Positions 38,781 through 47,563 of a stretch of 51,329 nt of DNA are shown here, in pieces. The notes under the pieces are model-generated. The model ran no database searches. It worked only from the letters and a program-made list of their open reading frames with translations, and had not been told where the DNA came from. Numbering within the stretch: the first letter of the stretch is position 1; every line of letters starts with the position of its first letter. The stretch comes from a virus: positions 1-51,329 of the IMG/VR virus record IMGVR_UViG_3300009103_001281; one strand, written 5' to 3'. Both the position numbers and the translations under genes were made by a program.

Positions 38781-39965
38781 TTATAAAATCCTCACACAAG
38801 GAACATGGGTAATAAACCTACCATCAAAATAAAGTTCTTTCTTCCTAATCTCTTCAGCAAAATTCCATGCACCCAAAAAAGCATAATCAAAAATGTCAGA
38901 ATCTTCTTGGGGAACAATTGGAATATGCATACCCGGAGAATACTTATGTTGTTTTTCTGGAGTAGTATCCGTGATACACGATATTAGATCAGGACCAATA
39001 TCACAATAATTAAAGACTGTAGTTGACTTTGATGTTGCACCATAACTAATCACCTTTTTATTTTGGTCCGCACATCGGGTCAATAGATTTCTCAAATCTT
39101 CCTTAGACTGAGCAACCCTTTCAGCAAATCGGTTAAAGCACTCAATATCATCCAAGCCAATAATTCTCTCATAATCAATATACTTATCAATATTAGGCTC
39201 AGTACGATGACCTACTTTTTGGGCCCAGATTCTATTAGATCCACCATGAACATTCAGCAAATCTACATGAACGATCTCAAGACCATTTCTTCTCAGAAGT
39301 TTAGATAATGCCATTACTGAAAAAATATGAGGATGCTCATCGTATATTTGGTCATAAGAATTATTATTGATCATACTAGCAAGAGACGGGTCTTCAAAAA
39401 CAAACAAACCATGAGGCTTGAGTAGCGACTCAACTGCGGAGAATGTTTCGTCTAGATCAGGAATATGACAAATGCAATTTGCAGCAAAAATCAAATCCAT
39501 ATATCCATTCTCTTGCCCAATCTTTTCTGCTAGATTTCTATTCCAAAAATCACAATAGGTTTTATAGCCCAGATCATTAGTCTCTTTTGCAAAATTCGCA
39601 CATGGCTCTACAGCAAAAGTATTCTTATTGTCCCAATTTTTCAGAAACACACCATCATTAGAACCAATCTCTAAAACTCTAGGCGGACCGCCCCAAATTG
39701 CTTCCCACTCAAACAGGTACTTAGTTGCAATGTCAGAAAAACGCGAAAAATGATCCACCATAGTCTTCGACATTGAGCCTCTATATGCATAGGTGTCGTT
39801 AAACATCAACTCTGGTTTGACATAATCCAATTGAGTGACCAAACACGTCTCTTCATCAAAACCAACGGAAAGATTATAAAAAAACTCATCTACAAAATTT
39901 TGTTCAGATAGAAACCCATTCGCAATAGGTTGTCTGCCCAAATCTAAAAATGAAACTTTAGGCAT
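38781..39965 (-). CDS. SAM-dependent sugar C-methyltransferase (TylC3/KijD1-like)
   Basis: 394 residues from the ATG at 39965. The SAM-binding motif is PRVLEIGSNDGVFLKNW, followed by a second motif (DLIFAANCICHIPDLDETFS). The C-terminal region (VISYGATSKSTTVFNYCDIG, then DLISCITDTTPEKQHKYSPG and HIPIVPQEDSDIFDYAFLGAW) is characteristic of the sugar C3-methyltransferase family that makes branched deoxysugars. The usual N-terminal four-cysteine zinc region is missing. The protein begins at the LDLGRQPIANGF motif that follows it in relatives. It would act on an NDP-3-keto-sugar. Confidence 0.82.
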   Translation of the reverse strand: MPKVSFLDLGRQPIANGFLSEQNFVDEFFYNLSVGFDEETCLVTQLDYVKPELMFNDTYAYRGSMSKTMVDHFSRFSDIATKYLFEWEAIWGGPPRVLEIGSNDGVFLKNWDNKNTFAVEPCANFAKETNDLGYKTYCDFWNRNLAEKIGQENGYMDLIFAANCICHIPDLDETFSAVESLLKPHGLFVFEDPSLASMINNNSYDQIYDEHPHIFSVMALSKLLRRNGLEIVHVDLLNVHGGSNRIWAQKVGHRTEPNIDKYIDYERIIGLDDIECFNRFAERVAQSKEDLRNLLTRCADQNKKVISYGATSKSTTVFNYCDIGPDLISCITDTTPEKQHKYSPGMHIPIVPQEDSDIFDYAFLGAWNFAEEIRKKELYFDGRFITHVPCVRIL

Positions 39966-39966
39966 T

Positions 39967-40605
39967 TTAAAGCCTTTCCCAATACTGATCAACTACCATT
40001 TTAGTCTGATTTGTAATACTATACATTTCAACATCCTTATAACACGACACCGGCAAAACTCTAAAATCAACACTGACCCTAGACTTGCATGTATCATTCA
40101 CCTTATTTCCGTGCAATAATGTTGCGCCTTTCCACATTACGCACTCACCAATATCGGCTTCAATTGGACTGTAATCCTTTTTCCCCGGCGAGGACTCTAC
40201 CCATATAGTATTTGTTCCCCATGCTTTAGTTAAGGGTAAATAGAAATTTATCTCATCCTTGGTATGGCTATAATCACAATCTTTATGAAATTTTGCAACT
40301 GCTATATTATCAGGCTGATGTACTCTGAAGGTAGGTATTCTCTGATATAAAAAATCTTCATTAATAATTTCAGCAATAACGTCCTTCATAAAAGAATGAT
40401 ATATTTCATAAAAATTTGTAGTGTTTATTCTGCTATAAAATTCTTTATGATAAACCGTAATTTGATCCTCAACTACAGCATCAAGTAAATCATACTGTTT
40501 GCTGCCGATCCATTGGGTGTGAATTTCATCCAACATACAATTATCATATAAGGAGGAAACTTCTCTGACAAAATTATATTTTTCAATCTCATATTCAAAC
40601 TTCAT
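39967..40605 (-). CDS. StrG-like 2OG-Fe(II) oxygenase, copy 1
   Basis: 212 residues from the ATG at 40605. The upstream in-frame starts lie inside the preceding methyltransferase gene. The motif AKFHKDCDY gives H107/D109, distal H165 is in LLHGNKVND, and Arg176 in SRVSVDFRV. The segment INFYLPLTKAWGTNTIWVES is the conserved block of the streptomycin StrG type. These proteins are oxygenase-like and of uncertain reaction in the aminoglycoside pathway. A paralogue lies at 47560-48207. It ends one base before the methyltransferase start. Confidence 0.8.
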   Translation of the reverse strand: MKFEYEIEKYNFVREVSSLYDNCMLDEIHTQWIGSKQYDLLDAVVEDQITVYHKEFYSRINTTNFYEIYHSFMKDVIAEIINEDFLYQRIPTFRVHQPDNIAVAKFHKDCDYSHTKDEINFYLPLTKAWGTNTIWVESSPGKKDYSPIEADIGECVMWKGATLLHGNKVNDTCKSRVSVDFRVLPVSCYKDVEMYSITNQTKMVVDQYWERL

Positions 40606-40609
40606 AAAA

Positions 40610-41194
40610 TTAACTTCGCAACAACTCCGAAATACTTGGGCGATACTCTCGATCAGCATCAGTGTCCCAGTAAACATCACTATCTAATACCCTATACGAA
40701 ACCCCCGTTTGGGTAATTTTTTTCATCTCATATTTCACCATCCAATCAGCATAATCCCTCTCTACGGAACCACCCTCAAAGAAAACTCTACAATTAGAAT
40801 CAACCATTTCAGAAAACTTTCGATTTAGCTTCAAAATAGTGTCTCCAGTATTTGATATATCAACATGCAATACATTAAAACCAATATTTATATCCAGCCA
40901 ATCATCAAATGACATATTTTTCACAACAACATTATCAAGCACGTTATATCGCTCTAAATTGGCCATGACTGTATCATGGTTAGAACTAATATACTCATAG
41001 TCGTCAAAAAGATCATATGCATATACAGTTCCGCCTGTTTGCTTTGCTGCCAATGCCAAACAAACCGTCGAGTACCCATTCAATATTCCAATATCCACAA
41101 GGGTTTTCGCATTAGTTTCTATAGCGGCATCATACAAAAATCGACCCATCTCTCTGTGTCTATAGCTAGAGTTTATTTCTGGATTTATAAACAT
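40610..41194 (-). CDS. SAM-dependent methyltransferase-like protein
   Basis: 194 residues. The ATG at 41194 has AGGAGA seven bases upstream. The motif KTLVDIGILNGYSTVCLALA and the strand TVYAYDLFDD followed by NVVVKNMSFDDW form a class I methyltransferase fold of the MTase_24 type, with FNVLHVDISNTGDT at the expected acidic strand. Its acceptor is unknown. It is followed by the StrG-like gene after four bases. It is like the genes at 43197 and 44528. Confidence 0.72.
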   Translation of the reverse strand: MFINPEINSSYRHREMGRFLYDAAIETNAKTLVDIGILNGYSTVCLALAAKQTGGTVYAYDLFDDYEYISSNHDTVMANLERYNVLDNVVVKNMSFDDWLDINIGFNVLHVDISNTGDTILKLNRKFSEMVDSNCRVFFEGGSVERDYADWMVKYEMKKITQTGVSYRVLDSDVYWDTDADREYRPSISELLRS

Positions 41195-41237
41195 CAAACT
41201 ATCTCCTGTCTGTCAAAATCTAAAAATTTTAATAAAT

Positions 41238-42281
41238 TCATTTTTTTATTTTTTCAAAAAATTCTTTAAACCTGTTAAATAAATCCACCGGAGAAGACTC
41301 TCGTAATTCGGTACGGGAAACGTCCTCAACAATACAAACATTTTTTAAATTATTTGTTAAATTTTTATGCCATTGATACCGAAACCTATATCCAAATTCC
41401 TTTGCCGATTGCATAAAAACGGGAGTTCCTACAAAATAAGGAAGCATTGCTGCTCCTGTTGCACCATAAATACTACAATCCGTTAATTGTAATAATGCAA
41501 TTTGTCTTTCTACAGAATCTTTTCCTTCAAACCGAATAGACTTAATATATTTTTTATTTCGTTCATACACCTCAGAATCACGAAAAGATAAAGAACCTCC
41601 GTTACATTCAATCGGGGGTATGTCAATAATACACACATTTAAGTTCAATACATTAATAAGCATATCAACAAAAATTTCCCAATGTTTTGGATCCCAATCA
41701 TCACTACATAAACGCAAACCATTTTCCAACGGTTCTCCGAGGGCAGTTCGCCCCCAAACCCTATATCTAAACCGTGCTAATAATGCAACTGTTTTTCTTT
41801 CGGAATCTTCAAAAGCAATTTCTTTTTTCATTTCATTTAATATATCTTCGCTTGCAGAATAATATTCGTACTCGGCGTCTGGAAGTTGTTGATTTGAACT
41901 TTCAGTAGTTCGATTAGGATCTGCTGGCGGCAAATAAACAACAACAGATTCAAATGTATTTTGATAATGCGAACAAAGTTGTTCTAAAAAAATCTTTAAT
42001 TGATCTGGAATTCCGCGGCCGGCTGTGTGCGGGTCTTCGTTTGGAAAAATTTGCATACAATTTGACGGATATACCAAAGTATCTTCTAAGTCTTTCGGAT
42101 ATGTAATATATTCATCTATAAAATCACGATATAAAATAGACCGCCCTTCATATCCAACATGAATCGCATGAAAATCTTTAAACTCAGTATTTCTTTTTTT
42201 CCTTATCTCAGGAACCCAAAATTGAAACTCATATGAAAATTCTCCACACCAAGGGCCAAATATAACTAAATCTTTAGACAT
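41238..42281 (-). CDS. Glycosyltransferase-like protein (GT-B, O-fucosyl/heptosyl-type fold)
   Basis: 347 residues. N-terminus KDLVIFGPWCGEFSYEFQFW resembles phage and bacterial proteins that begin with a short Rossmann strand and a conserved GEFSYE segment. The C-terminal half (ERQIALLQLTDCSIYGATGA, then AMLPYFVGTPVFM) is like the donor-binding half of GT-B transferases that detect a free position of the nucleotide sugar. Family cannot be fixed. It overlaps the GT4 gene by 8 bases. Confidence 0.6.
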   Translation of the reverse strand: MSKDLVIFGPWCGEFSYEFQFWVPEIRKKRNTEFKDFHAIHVGYEGRSILYRDFIDEYITYPKDLEDTLVYPSNCMQIFPNEDPHTAGRGIPDQLKIFLEQLCSHYQNTFESVVVYLPPADPNRTTESSNQQLPDAEYEYYSASEDILNEMKKEIAFEDSERKTVALLARFRYRVWGRTALGEPLENGLRLCSDDWDPKHWEIFVDMLINVLNLNVCIIDIPPIECNGGSLSFRDSEVYERNKKYIKSIRFEGKDSVERQIALLQLTDCSIYGATGAAMLPYFVGTPVFMQSAKEFGYRFRYQWHKNLTNNLKNVCIVEDVSRTELRESSPVDLFNRFKEFFEKIKK

Positions 42282-43200
42282 GTAAAATCACCTTTTCATA
42301 ATCACTACACATTCGTCCAGATGACAAATATGTATAATCTATATTACGCACACTATCATCATAATTATCCATTATTTTTTGGAGTCCTTCAAAAAATGTA
42401 TCCATGTCATGAAACTCTATACCATGATTTTTACATAACTCATTAATACCACCGCCGTCTCTGTGATACAACACAGGAAGACCAGAAGCAGAGCCTTCAA
42501 TATGATGCATACCACAGGGTTCAAATCGTGAAGCTGTTACATATACATCATGCTGTCTCAATTCATTTCCCAATTTCTCCCCATGAAGTGGAGAAATTAA
42601 CCTAGTATTCTTTGGTTGATATTGATTATTATACCTACCTACATAAGTAAATTCTATATCATCTCTACCTAACTTATCTAATGCCGTATATATATCAAAC
42701 CCCTTCATCCAATTGTCCGACCAATGGTGTGTTACCAACTTAATAGGAGAATCGCCTTTACGATTATATTCTACCTTTGGATAAAAATGAGATAAATTAC
42801 AGCCATTATATATGACATCATATTCTCTATTAAATCCCCTTTCTACAAAATAATCTGCCAACCATTGACTGATAAAAATTGTGTGGTCAGCTATAATATT
42901 AGATTCCAATAAAAGAGAATCCATAAAATCGGTTCCCTTCCTTCGATCACATTCATTAATCCTATGAATTATTTCTGTATCTGGAAATTTACTTACATAT
43001 TCGCTGATCTCGTCAACAGAATAGCCAGCATTCCGGTCAATTCTTTTGGGATCTACCATAAAAATAATATCAATATCATCCTCAAAATCAAAACAAACAT
43101 CATGATCTTTTTGCTTGAGATGCTCAGACATTGCCTTCACAAACAAATTGCCACCACCCCACGGACCATCAACGACTTTACGATTAAACATAATCTTCAT
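42274..43200 (-). CDS. GT4 glycosyltransferase
   Basis: 308 residues from the ATG at 43200. N-terminus MKIMFNRKVVDGPWGGGNLF has the donor-site Gly-rich loop. The middle (DYFVERGFNREYDVIYNGCN) and the C-terminal DVYVTASRFEPCGMHHIEG with ASGLPVLYHRDGGGINELC show the EX7E-type retaining motif (E of FEPCG and E of HIEG). This is a typical GT4 enzyme of glycan assembly. It overlaps the upstream methyltransferase by 4 bases. Confidence 0.85.
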   Translation of the reverse strand: MKIMFNRKVVDGPWGGGNLFVKAMSEHLKQKDHDVCFDFEDDIDIIFMVDPKRIDRNAGYSVDEISEYVSKFPDTEIIHRINECDRRKGTDFMDSLLLESNIIADHTIFISQWLADYFVERGFNREYDVIYNGCNLSHFYPKVEYNRKGDSPIKLVTHHWSDNWMKGFDIYTALDKLGRDDIEFTYVGRYNNQYQPKNTRLISPLHGEKLGNELRQHDVYVTASRFEPCGMHHIEGSASGLPVLYHRDGGGINELCKNHGIEFHDMDTFFEGLQKIMDNYDDSVRNIDYTYLSSGRMCSDYEKVILHV

Positions 43201-43781
43201 ATCAAAACCGCTTCCCAATCGTCGATCAAATTACCTAAAGGATTATAATCTTTCTCTTCTCCCATAAATCTTTTAATTCCAAATTCTTGTGCAACCCTCT
43301 TTACTCCAGAACCAACCAAGCCATAATCGTGAAGACAAATATCAATATCACCATACATTCGTTTTATGTTACTGACATCAGAAAAGACATGCCCATAATC
43401 ATGCAACGCATCAATAAACACAAAAGAAACAGGAAGAGATTCTAAAACAGACCAACCATTGTCTTCTTTATTATAAAGATCCATCTGGATAAACTCAACC
43501 CAATCTCTAATACCATATTTTTTATGAAGAGCTTCTGCTTTATACAACACATCAGAAGAATTATCAACACTATACAAAACAGAATCACCCACCTCAAAAC
43601 ATGCGTAAGATAAAAATATTGTGCTGCGACCAATATTAGTTCCAAGTTCTAAAACACACCTATGTTCGTTTTTCACAATTATATCGTGCAATTCCATCTT
43701 TAGCTTGTTTGTAGCCGTTGATTTATAATCACTCTTATCTGGAATTTCTTTCAACAAGGTCCTCAGATTCAAATCAATCAT
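43197..43781 (-). CDS. SAM-dependent methyltransferase-like protein (MTase_24 type)
   Basis: 194 residues. The first motif HRCVLELGTNIGRSTIFLSY is the SAM loop, SVLYSVDNSSDVLYKAEAL is the acidic second strand, and PVSFVFIDALHDYGHVFSDV carries the third motif with the Asp-His pair used by metal-dependent O-methyltransferases and cephalosporin-hydroxylase-like proteins. The acceptor is unknown. It overlaps the neighbouring genes on both sides, so it is co-translated with a GT2-like and a GT4 gene. Confidence 0.78.
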   Translation of the reverse strand: MIDLNLRTLLKEIPDKSDYKSTATNKLKMELHDIIVKNEHRCVLELGTNIGRSTIFLSYACFEVGDSVLYSVDNSSDVLYKAEALHKKYGIRDWVEFIQMDLYNKEDNGWSVLESLPVSFVFIDALHDYGHVFSDVSNIKRMYGDIDICLHDYGLVGSGVKRVAQEFGIKRFMGEEKDYNPLGNLIDDWEAVLI

Positions 43782-44541
43782 TTAAAATACCTCTGCAAAA
43801 CTCTAACCACCTATTGTATCCCGCTTTGCCATCAAAAATTCTATCTGACATCCAATGCAAATTTCCAAATTTAGCAGTTCCCCTACCCAAATGTAATTGC
43901 ACAACATTGTCATTAGAATCTACACATCTATCAATTCCAGACTCGCCCCAAGTATTATAAGGTTCATTTATAATCTCAACCAGAGACGAATCTGCCCAAG
44001 TATTCCGAAAAGCGCAACACGTCAAATTATTTTCTTTAACATATTTTGTAAGTCCATGGGCAGTGTCCAATCCTTCAGACTGCCTCATATCAACAATTTT
44101 TGCAATTTCACTTTTAACAAAAAAACCACTTGCAGCTATAGCAGCGAGTTCTGTGTGTGTATCTCTCCGCATTCCAATTAAACTATATCCCTGATTAACC
44201 TTATCAAATAGTTCAATAAAAAAATTTGAACACACCACTAAAGTATCCGAATCACAAACCAAAACCCAATCGTCATTTACATATTTCATTCCTACGTTTA
44301 AACCCAAACCATGATTCGTTCCCGCTCCAGCAGACAATTTATCTTGTATCGAATTTTGCACCCAAGTAACATTAGGTGATATAGAACAAACTCGATCTTT
44401 ATAGGATGTTTCTTTTGAATTTTCTACAACAATATAATTAATGGTTAAATCTTTTGGTTTAAACTTCTCACAACTTTTTATCAAATTTGAAATTAAATCT
44501 TCGTTTAATAGTGATACTGATAATAGACTAATACTTTTCAC
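43774..44541 (-). CDS. GT-A glycosyltransferase-like protein, GTG start
   Basis: 255 residues. Starts with GTG at 44541, preceded by GGGAGA. The nucleotide-binding fold includes YIVVENSKETSYKDR and the metal-binding CDSDTLVV (DSD motif near residue 97), followed by LIGMRRDTHTELAAIAASGF. It is GT2-like in layout. The C-terminal helix (GYNRWLEFCRGILND) is polar. The acceptor is unknown. It overlaps the methyltransferase gene by 14 bases on its upstream side. Confidence 0.7.
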   Translation of the reverse strand: MKSISLLSVSLLNEDLISNLIKSCEKFKPKDLTINYIVVENSKETSYKDRVCSISPNVTWVQNSIQDKLSAGAGTNHGLGLNVGMKYVNDDWVLVCDSDTLVVCSNFFIELFDKVNQGYSLIGMRRDTHTELAAIAASGFFVKSEIAKIVDMRQSEGLDTAHGLTKYVKENNLTCCAFRNTWADSSLVEIINEPYNTWGESGIDRCVDSNDNVVQLHLGRGTAKFGNLHWMSDRIFDGKAGYNRWLEFCRGILND

Positions 44542-45289
44542 AACTCTCCCTACCTTCGACTATAAAAACAGCTTTACCTTTCCAATTGAATCGTGGAGAA
44601 TCTTGATATATTTTGGTGGAAAAAAATCCATATTTTTTAAAAATTTCTTTATGTGCCCTACTCTGTCCGCTTTCGCCTTCAGTCCAACACCATGGTGTAA
44701 AAGGACTTTTGATGACAATATTTTCATCTTCATTATATATCAATCCACCATTCCAATCATCATATCTGATGATTGTATCTGCAACTATAAGATTATTCCT
44801 AAACATAAAATCTAAAGCATCGTATGTAGAAGAATACTGATCGCAATCGATATTCACAAAAATAGCAGGATTCATTTTCTTTGCGTCTACTATTTCATCA
44901 ACTAAGGAATTAGAATAAAATCCAGCAATAAGACTTAAATTAAAACTTTTATTTCTAATACTAGACTCTAATATATTAGAAATTTCTTTTGGACTTTTAT
45001 TGCTGAAACGACTTCCAGGCTTCATATTACCCTTTCGCCACATATTTCTTGATATTGAATCAAAAGAATCTTCTGGAAATCCTTCAAATGAATCGAAACC
45101 AAACACATTTTTTGGAGAATAATTCCAATCCGAAAATATAGACTTCATCCACAATAGAGATTGGCCTTCATACACGCCAAACTCGTATACATCTTCTTTA
45201 TCAAAATTCTGCCTACTTTCAACAGTTCCATCAATACCTCTAATCACCTCATTAACTTTATGTAAAGCAATTTGAAAACTCATATCCAT
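44528..45289 (-). CDS. TylF/MycF-type O-methyltransferase
   Basis: 253 residues from the ATG at 45289, directly after the RmlC stop. The SAM motif is DVYEFGVYEGQSLLWMKSIF, with VFGFDSFEGFPEDS following. The acidic metal-binding segment FVNIDCDQYSSTYDALDF and IIRYDDWNGG give the Asp residues expected of the TylF/MycE family, which O-methylates sugar hydroxyls in macrolides. The closest analogue in pathway terms is the methylation of a deoxysugar. Substrate unknown. It is in the RmlC-dehydratase-reductase block. Confidence 0.8.
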   Translation of the reverse strand: MDMSFQIALHKVNEVIRGIDGTVESRQNFDKEDVYEFGVYEGQSLLWMKSIFSDWNYSPKNVFGFDSFEGFPEDSFDSISRNMWRKGNMKPGSRFSNKSPKEISNILESSIRNKSFNLSLIAGFYSNSLVDEIVDAKKMNPAIFVNIDCDQYSSTYDALDFMFRNNLIVADTIIRYDDWNGGLIYNEDENIVIKSPFTPWCWTEGESGQSRAHKEIFKKYGFFSTKIYQDSPRFNWKGKAVFIVEGRESCEKY

Positions 45290-45290
45290 A

Positions 45291-45857
45291 TCATTCACCA
45301 AAAGTATTCTTAAAGGTTTTCCACATTGTATCCTGTTCAGAAATAACCAAATCGTCGCAATTTTTCCAATCAATATTTAAATAAGGATCATTCCATATTA
45401 ATCCTCTATAATCATCATAACAATAAAACTCATCAGTTTTATATATAACCGCACAATCATCTGTTAATGTTTTATATCCATGAGCAAACCCATGAGGAAT
45501 CCACAATTGATTATTATTATTATCACTTAATTCAGCCGAAACCCACTGACCAAAAGTATCTGAATCTTTTCTTATGTCAACCACAACGTCAAGTATAGCA
45601 CCCTTAATGCAAGTCACTAACTTTGCCTGAGGTTTAGTTTCTTGATAATGCAATCCTCGAATAGTATTCTTATACTTATTATATCCAAGACTATCTTGAA
45701 CAAAATTTGTCTCTTTCCAAAAATCAGAAACCACATTATTTGAATCTTTAAAGATTTTATTCACATTATATGCTTCATAAAAATATCCTCTGTTATCTGG
45801 AAACACATCAGGACTAATTAAAACAATATCTTTAATTTCTAATTGTATAAAATTCAT
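45291..45857 (-). CDS. rmlC: dTDP-4-keto-6-deoxyhexose 3,5-epimerase (RmlC-like)
   Basis: 188 residues, the normal RmlC length. The family marks are FPDNRGYFYEAYN, then TIRGLHYQETKPQAKLVTCI with the catalytic His70, DVVVDIRKDSDTFGQWV, and WIPHGFAHGYKTLTDD at 119-134. It epimerises C3 and/or C5 of an NDP-4-keto-6-deoxyglucose, giving the L-sugar. In dideoxysugar pathways the related 5-epimerase does the same step. It lies directly downstream of the NDP-hexose 2,3-dehydratase. Confidence 0.92.
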   Translation of the reverse strand: MNFIQLEIKDIVLISPDVFPDNRGYFYEAYNVNKIFKDSNNVVSDFWKETNFVQDSLGYNKYKNTIRGLHYQETKPQAKLVTCIKGAILDVVVDIRKDSDTFGQWVSAELSDNNNNQLWIPHGFAHGYKTLTDDCAVIYKTDEFYCYDDYRGLIWNDPYLNIDWKNCDDLVISEQDTMWKTFKNTFGE

Positions 45858-45869
45858 TAACTTTCTCTC

Positions 45870-46607
45870 CTAAAGATACGACATAATACTTCTCAAATGA
45901 GGATTTACTATATTATCCATTTTAAGCATCTGTTTAATTTGATATAAAGTAGCCCAATAAAAATTATCAGGAATTTCAATTGCGTCCCTTGTCTCTACTA
46001 ACATATTCATAACTCTCTTATGATAAAATCTTCCTCCATCTTCTGGATACCAATGATTGAATATTATTTTTTGATTACTATTCTCATCAAAATATTCAGC
46101 AAATCTTGGAATCGAACCCCCATGAATAGCACGCAAATTATCATAAGTGACCTGAAGTGTAGGAGACAATAAAACATCATCATAATTTCCGGGCTCAAAC
46201 TTAGCCTCTATTAAATATTTTTCATCTTTTTTGAGCAATCCTACAACACTAGACTCAGTTCCTTGGTCTATCATAGGTTGATACCAACCATTTTTCGACT
46301 CTCTTATATTCGTTTCAGTTTTTACTCCAATTACCTTAAAAAATCCATTAGACATATGTTCTATATTTAAGGTCTCTTCATTTAGCTTCCACATTAAATC
46401 AGAATAAACATCAGCCAAATTACATTTTTTAGTATTTACTTTAGATCGAATATTCGATTTAGTTTCAGTAAACCAATTCAAAATGTCATCGACACTTTGC
46501 GAATCATCTATAGACTGCAAAAAAGTATTCAGCCTAAATTCAATCTCATCATCTAATAGTTTATTATGACCACAAACTATCTCAATTATCTTATCTTTAA
46601 TTTCCAT
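45870..46607 (-). CDS. NDP-hexose 2,3-dehydratase, single-repeat form
   Basis: 245 residues from the ATG at 46607. The region SKNGWYQPMIDQGTESSVVG, then EAKFEPGNYDDVLLSPTLQV, RAIHGGSIPRFAEYF, GGRFYHKRVMNMLVE, and DNFYWATLYQIKQMLKMDNI with NPHLRSIM is the block sequence of the TylX3/EvaA/EryBVI dehydratase family. These enzymes remove the C2 hydroxyl of an NDP-4-keto-6-deoxyhexose, the committed step to 2,6-dideoxysugars. Known members have two such halves and about 460-480 residues. This one appears to have one. The reaction is inferred from family; activity of the half-size form is untested. Confidence 0.85.
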   Translation of the reverse strand: MEIKDKIIEIVCGHNKLLDDEIEFRLNTFLQSIDDSQSVDDILNWFTETKSNIRSKVNTKKCNLADVYSDLMWKLNEETLNIEHMSNGFFKVIGVKTETNIRESKNGWYQPMIDQGTESSVVGLLKKDEKYLIEAKFEPGNYDDVLLSPTLQVTYDNLRAIHGGSIPRFAEYFDENSNQKIIFNHWYPEDGGRFYHKRVMNMLVETRDAIEIPDNFYWATLYQIKQMLKMDNIVNPHLRSIMSYL

Positions 46608-47325
46608 ATTGATCCTTATACAGTCTAATATTATCTTCAGAAGTCTTTTTGGTGTCAATATCACTATCTAAATATTCAACTTCATAATGAATATTACCAT
46701 ATTTTATATCAGATTCAAATATATTAGCAACTTCTTTCAATTTAATATCAGCATTTGATCTCAACACCTTAACTCCATCATGATCAGAAAGTGCAACATC
46801 TAGCACATCTTCATATAGAATATAATTCATAACAGTATCTTGTGTTAAGGCAATATCTTCGCAATGCATAATTTTTTGAAAAGTATTTTTTTTCATATAC
46901 TTTCCCAATAAAGCAGAAGGACGAATTATTAAATAATTATCACAAAGCTCTTTGACTACAATTTCTGAAATTCGTTTAGTAACTCCATATGGAGAATCTT
47001 TAGCTTCGTCAATGGTCGAAATAAGAACAAATTTTTTATGAGGAATTTTTGTCAATTCTCTAGTCAAAAATACATTATCATGAAATAAATCATCTTGAAC
47101 ATCAGTCCAATCACAATGACTAATAGTAGCAGCACAATGTATTATTAAATCATACTCTTTAAATTCCATAGTATATGCGGGGTATGTATGTTTTTCATCT
47201 GATACTATATGTTTTTTAGGAAAATCTAAAACACTATCCCCTCTTCTATAAATATCACATTTGGGTAAACATTCATATATCCATCTACCCAAACCACTAC
47301 TCGATCCCGTAAGCAAAATTCTCAT
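46597..47325 (-). CDS. SDR NDP-sugar reductase/epimerase
   Basis: 242 residues from the ATG at 47325. The cofactor motif is MRILLTGSSSGLGRWIYECL, with Ser103/Thr104 (LISTIDEAKD) and Tyr113/Lys117 (SPYGVTK) as catalytic residues. The C-terminal half (IRPSALLGKYMKK, then YILYEDVLDVALSDHDGVKV) is the extended SDR substrate part. It could be a 4-ketoreductase or an epimerase of the dideoxysugar pathway. It overlaps the dehydratase by 11 bases, which supports a joint function. Confidence 0.82.
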   Translation of the reverse strand: MRILLTGSSSGLGRWIYECLPKCDIYRRGDSVLDFPKKHIVSDEKHTYPAYTMEFKEYDLIIHCAATISHCDWTDVQDDLFHDNVFLTRELTKIPHKKFVLISTIDEAKDSPYGVTKRISEIVVKELCDNYLIIRPSALLGKYMKKNTFQKIMHCEDIALTQDTVMNYILYEDVLDVALSDHDGVKVLRSNADIKLKEVANIFESDIKYGNIHYEVEYLDSDIDTKKTSEDNIRLYKDQYGN

Positions 47326-47326
47326 A

Positions 47327-47563
47327 TCATTCTTCTTCAAAAATTTCAATACACAAAACATTAGAGTCATTAATGATAAGCAACCTACCATCATCAGTCA
47401 TCATTTTTGTATATTGTCCCTGTTTTATTGTTTCTGGTTTTATTCCCGTAAAAGTTCGCTTCACGCCATCCTTGAAATGAAATATTTGTGTTACTGTTTT
47501 GGAATTTAAAAAGTAGCTAGAACTTATAGATGATTTCAAATCAATTTCTTTTTGTTCTTTCAT
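47327..47563 (-). CDS. Small beta-rich phage protein, unknown
   Basis: 78 residues. The sequence LKSSISSSYFLNSKTVTQIF, then HFKDGVKRTFTGIKPETIKQ and QYTKMMTDDGRLLIINDSNV resembles small uncharacterised proteins that recur in T4-like phages, to my recollection. It is one base from the SDR gene and overlaps the StrG-like gene end by 4 bases, so it is translated with the sugar genes, but it has no sugar motif. Its role in this operon is unexplained. Confidence 0.7.
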   Translation of the reverse strand: MKEQKEIDLKSSISSSYFLNSKTVTQIFHFKDGVKRTFTGIKPETIKQGQYTKMMTDDGRLLIINDSNVLCIEIFEEE

